From NCBI GenBank assembly GCA_964490875.1, contig CAZBEF010000024.1, positions 1 to 7,119 of the forward strand: a stretch of DNA of 7,119 nucleotides, in the 5' to 3' direction. A program made the translations under genes and the position numbers. This DNA is from CAYYYG01 sp964490875 (GTDB lineage: Bacteria; Patescibacteriota; Microgenomatia; UBA1406; GWC2-37-13). Below, one piece after another: positions 1 to 7,043 of this stretch (positions are counted from its first letter, which is position 1; each line of letters begins with the position of its first letter). Under the pieces are notes generated by a model, which worked only from the letters and a program-made list of their open reading frames with translations, was not told where the DNA came from and did not search any database.

Positions 1-599
1 GAATAACGAGCTGTCATTCTTTTTATGCTGTGAAGAATATGACAACAGTTCGCGGTGGAATGATTTTGACGAATGATGATGAAGCTGCCAAATGGTATAG
101 AATGGCTTGCCATGGCGGTCTTGCAAAAGATACCTTAAGTAGATATCAGGGAAAAGGCGGCCAGATTGATGCTTCTAACTTTTACTATGAAGTCGAAGTG
201 CCAAGCTGGAACTTTGATATGACCGATGTTGAAGCAGCCATTGGCCGTGAACAACTTCAAAAATATGAAGGATTGCTTGAAAAAAGAAATAAGTTAGTGA
301 AGAGATACAACGAAGCGCTGGATATGAAGAATACAGGAAATCATCTCTACTCATTCTTAGTTGAAAATCGAGATGAATTCTTAGTTAAGATGAAAGAAGC
401 CGGTATTCAATGTAGTATTCATTATCTGCCGTTGCATCTTATGAAAGGATATGCCGAATATAGAAAAGGCGAGCTGCCAAATACTGAATTTATCGGCAAG
501 CGATGTGTAAGTATTCCTCTTTTTGCAGATATGACCGAAGAAGAACAGGATTATGTTATCGATCATGTCAAGAAATTTGCAAAAATTGTCAGATCATAA
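1..599 (+). CDS. DegT/DnrJ/EryC1/StrS-family PLP-dependent sugar aminotransferase, 3' part
   Basis: The reading frame is open from the window edge (first full codon at 3), so the N-terminal half lies outside. A GTG at 30 falls inside the conserved family motif and is not a start. The motif reads SFYAVKNMTT, with the PLP-binding lysine at codon 33-35, followed by RGGM. Further family marks are WNFDMTDVEAAIGREQL, where the usual form is a GYN/NxRMTDxQAAxGxxQL block, and the C-terminal IQCSIHYLPLHLMKGY and SIPLFADMTEEEQDYV. These enzymes transaminate keto sugars on nucleotide carriers, usually with glutamate as amino donor, to make amino sugars for glycans. About 199 residues are visible, roughly half of a normal 370-400 residue protein. 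The stretch between the helix ending YNEAL and HLYSFLV is shorter than in most relatives. The stop lies one base before the next ATG, so the two genes are probably co-transcribed and coupled. The exact sugar substrate cannot be told. Confidence 0.9.
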   Translation, partial: ITSCHSFYAVKNMTTVRGGMILTNDDEAAKWYRMACHGGLAKDTLSRYQGKGGQIDASNFYYEVEVPSWNFDMTDVEAAIGREQLQKYEGLLEKRNKLVKRYNEALDMKNTGNHLYSFLVENRDEFLVKMKEAGIQCSIHYLPLHLMKGYAEYRKGELPNTEFIGKRCVSIPLFADMTEEEQDYVIDHVKKFAKIVRS

Positions 600-600
600 T

Positions 601-1518
601 ATGAAATATTCGGTTACTGTCGGTATACCGGTGTATAACGAAGAGCTTAATATAGCTCAGCTCATTCAAATGGTGCTGAAACAAAAAGCAGATTCATATA
701 CGCTGGAAAAGATAATCGTCGTCAGTGATGGTTCTACCGACAATACCGAAAAAATAGTGAAAGATTTGATACAGAAATACCCTGTGGTTTCCCTGATCAG
801 CGATGGGGAGCGCAAAAGTAAATGCTATCGTTTGAATCAGCTGTACGAATTAAATCAAAGCGACATTCTGGTTACTTTCGACGGTGATATTGCTCTTGCA
901 GACGATTATGTGATCGAACATATGGTCGAATGCTTCAGAGAAGATGAAAATATCGCTTTAGTAGCTGCAAATGACAAACCGGCGCAGCCGTCTAACATCC
1001 AGCAGCGGATAATTAATGCCTGGTATCATGTCTGGGAAAATATCCGAATACATTATAAAAGAGGAAATAACATCTATAACCTGCACGGAAACGGAACAGC
1101 AATACGGAAAAAACTGGCGCAGGAAGTACATTATCCTATCGGTATTACTGCTGATCAGGATTATTTATACCTTTCGACGGTTGAACATCATAAGGAATTC
1201 ATGTTTGCCAAAGACGCAATCATATTATTCAATACACCAGAGTTTTTTAAAGAATTTTTTTCGCAGTCAGCTCGTTTTCTTACAGAAAAACAGGAACTAT
1301 ATGAATTATTTGGATCGTGGATTAACGCCGAATATTATATTCCTAAAATTTTTCAGATAAAAGAAATTCTGTTAACCTTTATTCAGGAACCAATATTTAC
1401 AGTGCTTGCTTTTATGCTCTATTTCACACTAGTTGCTTTCATGAAGAACGCCGATCCCCTGCAAAGCAAAGGTATGTGGCAACAGGCAAAATCAACGAAA
1501 AGACCGTTTCATATTTGA
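601..1518 (+). CDS. Family 2 (GT-A) glycosyltransferase, membrane-associated, first of a tandem pair
   Basis: The 305-residue protein opens with VTVGIPVYNEE, the nucleotide-sugar-binding first strand of GT2 enzymes. SDGSTDNT follows at about 42-49, then the metal- and donor-binding DGD at 94-96. GITADQD at 181-187 supplies a candidate catalytic Asp (D185). Near the C terminus a hydrophobic segment (about 262-288) suggests a membrane anchor, and the tail after it (ADPLQ, MWQQAKSTK) is shared with the next gene. The frame extends upstream to an ATG at 553, but that adds 16 residues overlapping the aminotransferase. ATG 601 puts the first strand where the paralogue has it, so 601 is chosen. No Shine-Dalgarno is visible and the gap to the previous stop is one base, so translational coupling is likely. 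It probably transfers a sugar from a nucleotide donor to a growing glycan or a lipid carrier at the cytoplasmic face. Donor and acceptor are unknown. Confidence 0.88.
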   Translation: MKYSVTVGIPVYNEELNIAQLIQMVLKQKADSYTLEKIIVVSDGSTDNTEKIVKDLIQKYPVVSLISDGERKSKCYRLNQLYELNQSDILVTFDGDIALADDYVIEHMVECFREDENIALVAANDKPAQPSNIQQRIINAWYHVWENIRIHYKRGNNIYNLHGNGTAIRKKLAQEVHYPIGITADQDYLYLSTVEHHKEFMFAKDAIILFNTPEFFKEFFSQSARFLTEKQELYELFGSWINAEYYIPKIFQIKEILLTFIQEPIFTVLAFMLYFTLVAFMKNADPLQSKGMWQQAKSTKRPFHI

Positions 1519-1524
1519 TATAAA
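1516..1524 (+). promoter_or_regulatory. Possible extended -10 element before the second GT2 gene
   Basis: TG-A-TATAAA overlaps the stop codon of the first GT2 gene and lies 11 bases before the ATG at 1536, which would give a leader of only about 5 bases. No -35 box is evident. The AT-rich context makes a chance match plausible, so this is weak. Confidence 0.22.
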
Positions 1525-1535
1525 TAATAATACGA

Positions 1536-2450
1536 ATGAAACATACATTAACTGTCGGTATTCCTGTCTATAATGAAGAAAATAATATAGCGCAGCTTAT
1601 ACAATCAATACTCTCGCAGAATTCTTCGAACTATACGCTCGAACAGATCATAGTCCTCAGCGACAATTCATCTGATAAAACGAATGATATTGTAACTGAA
1701 TTAGCTTCAAACAATCCAATAATTAAACTGTTTGCATTTACGGACAGAAAAGGAAAATGCCAAAGACTAAACCAGATGTTCCAACTGAATGAGAGTGAAG
1801 TTCTTATATCGTTTGATGGAGATATTGCATTATCAGGTAAAAATGTTTTAGAAGAAATAGTGGCCAAGTTTGATGACCCCGATGTCTGCCTGGTTGGAGT
1901 GAATGATGTGCCGGCGAAAGCAACCACGTTTCAGCAGCGGGTAATTAATGCATGGTATGCCGTATGGAATAAGATAAGAATTGGATATAACAACGGAAAT
2001 AACGTATACACCATTCATGGCAATGCATTAGTTTTACGGAAACGATTTGCGAAAAGTGTTACATATCCTGCAGGTTTAACAGCGGACCAGCATTATCTCT
2101 ACTTACAAGCAAAACAAGATCATCTCAAGTACTCTTTTGCGAAAAATGCCATAATTTACTTCCAGACTCCGGATTCATTTAATGAATTCTTCTTGCAAAC
2201 TACACGATTTATGACAGAAAAGAATGTTTTGGATGATATTTTTGGCTCCTGGATTAAAAAAGAATACAATATACCTGCTTCTTATAAAATCAGAAGCATG
2301 TTTGTATCATTCTTAGAAAATCCTTTTTTTACAGCTTTGGCAATTGTAATGTACACCTATCTGAGTTTCTTTTTTCACAAAGGAGATCCTCTTCAACGAG
2401 AAGGATTATGGCAGCAGGCCCGCTCGACAAAGAAGACTTTTCAGATATAA
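1536..2450 (+). CDS. Family 2 (GT-A) glycosyltransferase, membrane-associated, second of a tandem pair
   Basis: The 304-residue protein is a clear paralogue of the preceding gene and aligns end to end, with about half the residues identical by eye. Shared blocks include TVGIPVYNEE, NIAQLIQ, FDGDIAL, QQR-INAWY, GNN-Y-HGN, the FGSWI region and the C-terminal GDPLQ/LWQQARSTK. The DGD metal/donor motif is at 94-96 and the candidate catalytic Asp at D184 in LTADQH. A hydrophobic segment near residues 262-287 suggests membrane attachment. It differs at key sites: SDNSSDKT where the neighbour has SDGSTDNT, and DQH where the neighbour has DQD. The two enzymes may therefore use different donors or acceptors. 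ATG 1536 follows 17 bases after the previous stop and gives the same N-terminal length as the paralogue. No Shine-Dalgarno is seen. Synonymous positions are well diverged, so the duplication is not recent. Confidence 0.88.
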   Translation: MKHTLTVGIPVYNEENNIAQLIQSILSQNSSNYTLEQIIVLSDNSSDKTNDIVTELASNNPIIKLFAFTDRKGKCQRLNQMFQLNESEVLISFDGDIALSGKNVLEEIVAKFDDPDVCLVGVNDVPAKATTFQQRVINAWYAVWNKIRIGYNNGNNVYTIHGNALVLRKRFAKSVTYPAGLTADQHYLYLQAKQDHLKYSFAKNAIIYFQTPDSFNEFFLQTTRFMTEKNVLDDIFGSWIKKEYNIPASYKIRSMFVSFLENPFFTALAIVMYTYLSFFFHKGDPLQREGLWQQARSTKKTFQI

Positions 2451-2476
2451 AATGTATCCTATAATAATGATTTGTG

Positions 2477-2485
2477 TGATATAAT
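2477..2485 (+). promoter_or_regulatory. Extended -10 promoter just upstream of the first GT-C gene
   Basis: TGATATAAT is a perfect extended -10 (TG-N-TATAAT). Only six bases separate the hexamer from the ATG at 2492, so transcription would start at or within a base or two of the start codon, giving a leaderless mRNA. No good -35 is found at the usual spacing, as is normal for extended -10 promoters. The hexamer lies between TGTGT (2473-2477) and ACACA (2486-2490), a short inverted repeat that could be an operator or chance. It sits in the longest gap between genes of the cluster (41 bases), which favours an internal promoter. Confidence 0.5.
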
Positions 2486-2491
2486 ACACAT

Positions 2492-4042
2492 ATGAAAGAA
2501 CGGACCTTACTGACAATACTTCTCGTGTTCAGCCTTGTACTGTATGTACTTACAGTAAGGGGTATTTACGGCAATCCAACGGGAAAAATGGTCAAAAATA
2601 ACCTAGATCAAGCCACGAAACCCCTTGAACTGTCACCTGAGCGCGGACGGTACCTCCTTACCTTAGCATTGGGCGAAAACCGCTCCTTTTCGCTGTCCAA
2701 AGAGCTAGCAGACGCTGCATACCCGGACGTAGGCTATTACAAAGGCAAATTTTACGTGTTCTTTGCCCCTGGTATATCTCTGATTTCATTGCCATTTTAC
2801 TGGGTAGGCAAGATGTTTAACATTGCCCAGGTGGCAACCTTCTTTACCATCTCTATTTTTGCCGCTTTTTCACTTATTTATCTCTACAAAATCTGCCGCT
2901 ATATATTCAAATTGCCTGTGTGGGCTTCATTAACGGCACCGCTTATATTCGGCTTTGGTTCCACTTCTTGGAGCTATGCTAACACCCTTTACCAGCATCA
3001 TGTGACGGTATTTTGTATTATTGCCTCTTTTTATGCAGTATGGAAATATAAGCATAAAGACCGTTTCAGCTGGCTGTGGGCTACGTTTGTCTGGTTCAAC
3101 TATGCACTGGCTATTGCAATCGATTATCCAAATGCATTTCTAATGGCGCCAATTATGATTTATTTCTTCCTGTCCGCATTAAAAATTTGGACCCAAGAAA
3201 GAAAAACTTTTTTCTCACTGCGGATGAGTTTTCTGATTACTTCCGTTATATTTGTTGTAATTTCGCTTGCGCATGGATACTTTAACTATACCCACTTCGG
3301 CGGTTGGCTGAAAGTAAGCAACGGAATTCTTGGCTATAAAAAAATAGTAGAACTCAAATTATTTAACGAAAAAAATCCTGAAAAAATTATTGCTGCACTT
3401 GAAAAAGATAAAGTACCAATTAAATTCTTCAGAGAAGACAATCTGCCGCGAGGCATAGCAATTCTTCTTTTTGCAATTGATAAAGGACTCTTTTTATTCT
3501 CGCCGATTTTTTTCTTAGCTTTATTTGGAATATTAATGTCGTTAAAAAATCTTACGACAGAAGTTGGCGTTTTGATAAGCAGTATATTGTTGAATATCTT
3601 TCTCTATGGAAGTTTCGGTGATCCGTGGGGAGGATGGGCGTATGGCCCTCGATATCTGATTCCTTCTATGGCAATCCTGTCTATATTTGTAGCCATTTGG
3701 CTGGCTAAAACACGCTTCCAGATTTTAAGTAGAATTTTTGCCTTTGTCTTATTTGCTGTTTCGTGTGCTATCGGTTTGCTGGGAGCGCTTACCACAAATG
3801 CAGTTCCGCCAAAAATCGAAGCAGATTACCTTAAGATGAAGTACAACTTTATGCTCAATTGGGACTTTTTATCTGAAAATCGAAGCAGCAGCTTTATTTA
3901 TAATACCTTTTTGTCTCAAAAAATGACATTAATTCAATATTACATTTATATCTTTTTCACCGTGATGCTTGCTTTGTATGTTGTTCTGTTTGTGATGCCA
4001 TTGCTAAAAGATTTTATAAAAGTAAAACGCAATGTTAAATAA
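2492..4042 (+). CDS. Polytopic membrane protein, GT-C-type (family 39-like) glycosyltransferase
   Basis: The 516-residue protein has an N-terminal membrane segment (about 5-22) and roughly 10-12 hydrophobic helices overall. After the first helix comes an extracytoplasmic loop with PDVGYYKGKFYVFFAPG (P78 onward). D79 is the candidate catalytic acid typical of the first outer loop of GT-C enzymes, and the YY-GK-Y---PG pattern recurs in phospholipid-carrier-dependent transferases. Other family-like marks are SYANTLYQHH, the KGLFLFSPIFFL segment and GDPWGGWAYGPRYL at 376-389. A charged loop lies at about 266-322. Such enzymes take a sugar from a polyprenyl-phosphate donor and add it to a glycan, lipid or protein outside the membrane. 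The start codon has no Shine-Dalgarno but is directly behind a strong -10 box. Its end overlaps the next gene by 11 bases. The general class is fairly sure; the substrate is unknown. Confidence 0.78.
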   Translation: MKERTLLTILLVFSLVLYVLTVRGIYGNPTGKMVKNNLDQATKPLELSPERGRYLLTLALGENRSFSLSKELADAAYPDVGYYKGKFYVFFAPGISLISLPFYWVGKMFNIAQVATFFTISIFAAFSLIYLYKICRYIFKLPVWASLTAPLIFGFGSTSWSYANTLYQHHVTVFCIIASFYAVWKYKHKDRFSWLWATFVWFNYALAIAIDYPNAFLMAPIMIYFFLSALKIWTQERKTFFSLRMSFLITSVIFVVISLAHGYFNYTHFGGWLKVSNGILGYKKIVELKLFNEKNPEKIIAALEKDKVPIKFFREDNLPRGIAILLFAIDKGLFLFSPIFFLALFGILMSLKNLTTEVGVLISSILLNIFLYGSFGDPWGGWAYGPRYLIPSMAILSIFVAIWLAKTRFQILSRIFAFVLFAVSCAIGLLGALTTNAVPPKIEADYLKMKYNFMLNWDFLSENRSSSFIYNTFLSQKMTLIQYYIYIFFTVMLALYVVLFVMPLLKDFIKVKRNVK

Positions 4043-5654
4043 TTTAAGAAATATGGAATTTACACTAGCAATAAACTGGAAACTATTCGATAAGATTTGG
4101 AAGAAAATGCAGACACTTCCTATATCTTTCCTTGTTATTATGGCCTCAATTGAATTGAGCGCACTAGCTATTGCCTATTCATACTTCCATAACATTATTA
4201 TTGCGTATGGAGATGCTGAATCTCATTTAAATATCGCAAAACGTGTAGTACACAGCTTAACCCCTGGAATTGCACAGCTTGGAGGTATATGGCTGCCTAT
4301 GCCTCATGTTCTGATGCTGCCGTTTGTATATTTTGATTCTTTGTGGAGATCCGGGCTTGCAGGTTCATTCGTTTCAGGTTTTGCATTTGTCGTAAGCTGT
4401 TTCTTTCTTTATAAGACAGTTCTTCTTTTGACTAATAACAAACTTACATCTATCGTAGCTTTTATAGTATTCGCAACTAATCCGAATATGCTGTATATGC
4501 AGTCCACTCCTATGACAGAGCTACCGCTCATCGCATTTTTTATTTTGTCATCGTACTTTTTCATAAAGTTTATTAAGAATACAGACAGTTTTACCTCGCT
4601 CGTACTGGCAAGTTTCTTTGGTTTCTGTGCGACGCTTACCAGATATGACGGTTGGTTTCTGGTGATGTTTGAAGCTCTGATTATTGTACTTCTGCATTTT
4701 CGACGGAAAACAAACTGGACTGAAATGCAGGGAAAAGTAATACTGTTTATTACACTTGCTTTCTTTGGTATAGCTTTATGGATGCTCTGGGATTTTTTAA
4801 TTCTTGGCGATGCATTTTACTTTACCAACAGCCAATTCTCGGCAAAAAGCCAGCAGCAGGCTTGGTTGGCCCGTGGTGAACTTCCTGCTTATCATAATAT
4901 TGCAGTTGCGCTTTTATATTATTTTGTAACTGCAATGAGCAATACCGGTGTCATTATACTGGCTATTGCTCTTGTCGGACTGGTACTTTATCTGAAAGAC
5001 AGTAAAGGAATGCGGCCTATTTATATATTAATCATAATGTCTGTACCATTTATCTTTAATGTCTTCACCTTATTTTTAGGTCAGTCTGTTATTTTTATTC
5101 CGAGCGTCACACCCACTTCATTTGAATGGAGATTGTTTAATGTCCGTTACGGCGTCATGATGGTGCCATTAGTATCATTCTTTATTGCATACGTATTTCA
5201 AAAAAGTTCTATATTTTCACGATTTCTGATAATTGGATTAATTTTCTTCCAATTTGCGCTATTTGGAATCGGATATTCGAAAGTTATTTCATTAGCCGAT
5301 GGAACCGAAGGATTATCTAGGTATAAACAGGATTATGCCGAGATATGGTTTGCTGCCAAATATGACGGTGGATTGGTACTCATGGACGATTACGCTCGTA
5401 CACTAAGCGTAATTCATACGAAAGTTCCTATGCAGAAAATTATTTATATCGGTACTAAGCCATACTGGGAAATCTCACTTGAGAAGCCTGAAAAATATGC
5501 ACGGTGGATTGTTATGCAGCGCGATGATCTTGTTTGGAGTGCTTTATTAAACGATCCGAAAAAAGAGGGCGCGCTCTATAAATATTTCGAAAAAGCGTAT
5601 ACTTCTCCGAACATTCTTATTTTTAAACGAAACGATAAGATAAAGGCGAAATAA
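4032..5654 (+). CDS. Polytopic membrane protein, GT-C-type glycosyltransferase with C-terminal soluble tail
   Basis: The 540-residue protein has about ten hydrophobic helices, then a polar tail from about residue 417 to the end. After the first helix, YGDAESHLNIAKRVV holds D61 and E63, the candidate acidic catalytic residues of a GT-C first outer loop. TPGIAQLGGIWLPMPHVLMLP follows, a pattern seen in family 39-like and related archaeal and bacterial membrane transferases. LTRYDGWFL at 202-210 is a second recurrent motif. The tail (GGLVLMDDYAR, KIIYIGTKPYW, YARWIVMQRDD) looks like a small alpha/beta domain outside the membrane and may bind acceptor. ATG 4032 overlaps the previous gene by 11 bases. 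A second ATG at 4053, eleven bases past that stop and in the same frame, would remove seven residues and is an equally possible start. The protein probably transfers a sugar from a lipid-phosphate donor; it is not close to the previous gene in sequence, so this is not a simple duplication. Confidence 0.74.
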   Translation: MLNNLRNMEFTLAINWKLFDKIWKKMQTLPISFLVIMASIELSALAIAYSYFHNIIIAYGDAESHLNIAKRVVHSLTPGIAQLGGIWLPMPHVLMLPFVYFDSLWRSGLAGSFVSGFAFVVSCFFLYKTVLLLTNNKLTSIVAFIVFATNPNMLYMQSTPMTELPLIAFFILSSYFFIKFIKNTDSFTSLVLASFFGFCATLTRYDGWFLVMFEALIIVLLHFRRKTNWTEMQGKVILFITLAFFGIALWMLWDFLILGDAFYFTNSQFSAKSQQQAWLARGELPAYHNIAVALLYYFVTAMSNTGVIILAIALVGLVLYLKDSKGMRPIYILIIMSVPFIFNVFTLFLGQSVIFIPSVTPTSFEWRLFNVRYGVMMVPLVSFFIAYVFQKSSIFSRFLIIGLIFFQFALFGIGYSKVISLADGTEGLSRYKQDYAEIWFAAKYDGGLVLMDDYARTLSVIHTKVPMQKIIYIGTKPYWEISLEKPEKYARWIVMQRDDLVWSALLNDPKKEGALYKYFEKAYTSPNILIFKRNDKIKAK

Positions 5655-5671
5655 TCGGTTATTATTATAAA

Positions 5672-6946
5672 ATGGTACAATCTAAAGTACAGATTTTTTT
5701 TGGAAAAATCACAAGTATAATCTTCTTCATCGGCTTAAGCATGATATTCCAATTTTCGCACAACACAATTTATGCTTCGGAACGCTTCTTTAATGTCCAA
5801 GCTATTGATACAGTGAAATATTCTCGGGATGTTGCTGTCGACAAAATGAACGATGAGTCTTTTGATCTGGAAATTAATAAGCAGGTTGCAAATATATCCG
5901 CAACAGGCGCGACACATATTGCGCTCGGCACCCCATACGACGAACAATTTTATCCGTTCTTAAAACGATGGGTTGATGCAGCGAGGAAGCGGAAACTCAA
6001 AATCTGGTATAGAGGAAATCTGTCTGGATGGGAAGGCTGGTTCAGCTATGCAAAGATTGACCGTAAAGAACATACAAAAGGAATAATTGAGTTTATTCAG
6101 AAACATTCCGAACTTTTCGAAAGTGGTGATATTTTTACCTCGTGCCCGGAATGCGAAAACGGAGGACCAGGGGACCCGCGTTTTACAAATGATGTCGATG
6201 GTTTCCGAACATTCGTTATTGAAGAATACAATGCAGTAAAGAAAGAATTTGCGGCTCAGGGAAAAAAGATCGATGCAAACTACTATTCCATGAACGGTGA
6301 TGTGGCTAAACTTATCATGGATAAACCCACAACCCAAGCACTGGATGGTGTGGTTACCATAGATCATTATGTGAAAGATGCTGAAACCCTTATGGCCGAT
6401 ATTAAAGACCTTAAAGAATCAAGCGGAGGTAAAATTATGCTTGGTGAAATTGGAGCTCCTATTCCCGATATTCATGGCGATATGACAGATGAAGAACAGG
6501 TTAAATGGATTGATAGTGTTTTCCGCGCAGTGATAACCGATGAATCAATTATTGGAATTAACTACTGGGTTAATATGGGTGGATCAACAGAGATCTGGAG
6601 ATCCGACAATAGCCCTAAAAAAGCTGTTGAGACAATTATTTCTTTCTACAGACCGCATTATGTAACTGGGAAAATTACCAATGATGTAAGCTTAGCAATC
6701 AATAATGTTGAAGTTCAGTCGAAATATAGAAAAACGTATTCGCAGAATGGTGTATACACTATTCCTGTTTTAGATGATTCGTATATTCAGTTTATAAAAG
6801 ATGGATATATTACCGTTACACTTAATATTGATCCTTCGACCAGCGATATTTTCAATAAAGATATTCAGATGAATGCCAATGAGCAGTCCATTATCTATAA
6901 ATTTTTTAAGACAATTCTTTCTATCTTCCGAAGCATGTGGATCTGA
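5672..6946 (+). CDS. Secreted glycoside-hydrolase-like TIM barrel protein with C-terminal beta-sandwich domain
   Basis: The 424-residue protein starts with a basic then hydrophobic stretch (about 9-31) and a possible signal-peptidase site after TIYA at about 35, so it is probably exported or N-anchored. Residues about 38-325 look like a clan GH-A (beta/alpha)8 barrel. SCPECENGG at 157-165 offers E160 or E162 as acid/base at the end of strand 4. LGEIGAP at 257-263 gives E259 as nucleophile on strand 7. INYW at 296-299 fits strand 8. Residues about 331-390 (VTGKITNDV, INNVEVQSKY, NGVYTIPV, DGYITVTL) resemble a carboxypeptidase-regulatory-like beta-sandwich. A short amphipathic tail follows. C158 and C161 are the only cysteines. 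It probably cuts or remodels the glycan made by the cluster, as PslG does; exact family and linkage are unknown. The start lies 17 bases after the previous stop with no Shine-Dalgarno. The last two codons and the stop lie inside a duplicated tRNA fragment. Confidence 0.78.
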   Translation: MVQSKVQIFFGKITSIIFFIGLSMIFQFSHNTIYASERFFNVQAIDTVKYSRDVAVDKMNDESFDLEINKQVANISATGATHIALGTPYDEQFYPFLKRWVDAARKRKLKIWYRGNLSGWEGWFSYAKIDRKEHTKGIIEFIQKHSELFESGDIFTSCPECENGGPGDPRFTNDVDGFRTFVIEEYNAVKKEFAAQGKKIDANYYSMNGDVAKLIMDKPTTQALDGVVTIDHYVKDAETLMADIKDLKESSGGKIMLGEIGAPIPDIHGDMTDEEQVKWIDSVFRAVITDESIIGINYWVNMGGSTEIWRSDNSPKKAVETIISFYRPHYVTGKITNDVSLAINNVEVQSKYRKTYSQNGVYTIPVLDDSYIQFIKDGYITVTLNIDPSTSDIFNKDIQMNANEQSIIYKFFKTILSIFRSMWI

Positions 6947-6955
6947 CAGGACTTG
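6937..6955. repeat. Direct repeat copy 1: duplicated tRNA-Val 3' end (att-like)
   Basis: GTGGATCTGACAGGACTTG is an exact 19-base copy of 7046-7064, which is the 3' end of the tRNA-Val gene (tRNA nt 56-74 read on the - strand: T-loop part, 3' T-stem, 3' acceptor strand, discriminator, first C of CCA). The copy covers the final Trp and Ile codons and the TGA of the hydrolase-like gene. Same-orientation duplication of a tRNA 3' end is the usual footprint of site-specific integration at tRNA genes by tyrosine recombinases. No integrase is present in the window. Confidence 0.85.
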
Positions 6956-6958
6956 CTC

Positions 6959-7019
6959 AACTGTCCGTTTGCGATACGAGTCACATGCGACACGACGAAG
7001 TGAGCAACTACGGACAGTT
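6959..7019. repeat. Imperfect 61-base inverted repeat between the tRNA-end duplicates
   Basis: AACTGTCCGT (6959-6968) pairs perfectly with ACGGACAGTT (7010-7019). After a two-base bulge (7008-7009), TTGC (6969-6972) pairs with GCAA (7004-7007). After an eight-base bulge, TCAC (6981-6984) pairs with GTGA (7000-7003), leaving a 15-base loop. No T-run follows on either strand, so it is a poor intrinsic terminator. It encodes no plausible protein. It could be a folded recombination site, a REP-like palindromic repeat, or an RNA hairpin that separates the converging operon and tRNA gene. Confidence 0.7.
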
Positions 7020-7022
7020 AGT

Positions 7023-7035
7023 CCCGCGAAGCGGG
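7023..7035. repeat. Short GC-rich hairpin next to the tRNA 3' end
   Basis: CCCGC (7023-7027) and GCGGG (7031-7035) form a five-pair stem with a GAA loop (TTC on the - strand), eight bases beyond the encoded CCA. In the tRNA's direction it might act in termination or 3' processing, but no T-run follows. It is separate from the larger inverted repeat, ending four bases from it. Confidence 0.6.
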
Positions 7036-7043
7036 AAACCTAT

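Noticed and set aside
30..32. GTG at 30 as the start of the aminotransferase.
   Set aside because: It is the Val codon inside the SFYAVKN motif, the frame is open to the window edge, and the protein would lose half its fold.
553..600. An upstream ATG that would extend the first GT2 protein by 16 residues.
   Set aside because: It overlaps the aminotransferase coding sequence, and the ATG at 601 matches the N-terminal length of the tandem paralogue.
5960..6367. A 135-codon open frame on - opposite the hydrolase gene.
   Set aside because: It lies wholly antisense to a well-supported gene, and its product shows no recognisable domain.
7021..7040. GC-rich hairpin as an intrinsic terminator for the tRNA.
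   Set aside because: No T-run follows the stem on the - strand, so only a hairpin is claimed.
6947..7043. A second, decayed tRNA gene explaining the repeat.
   Set aside because: Similarity ends sharply after 19 bases, with no D-arm or anticodon-arm traces beyond it.
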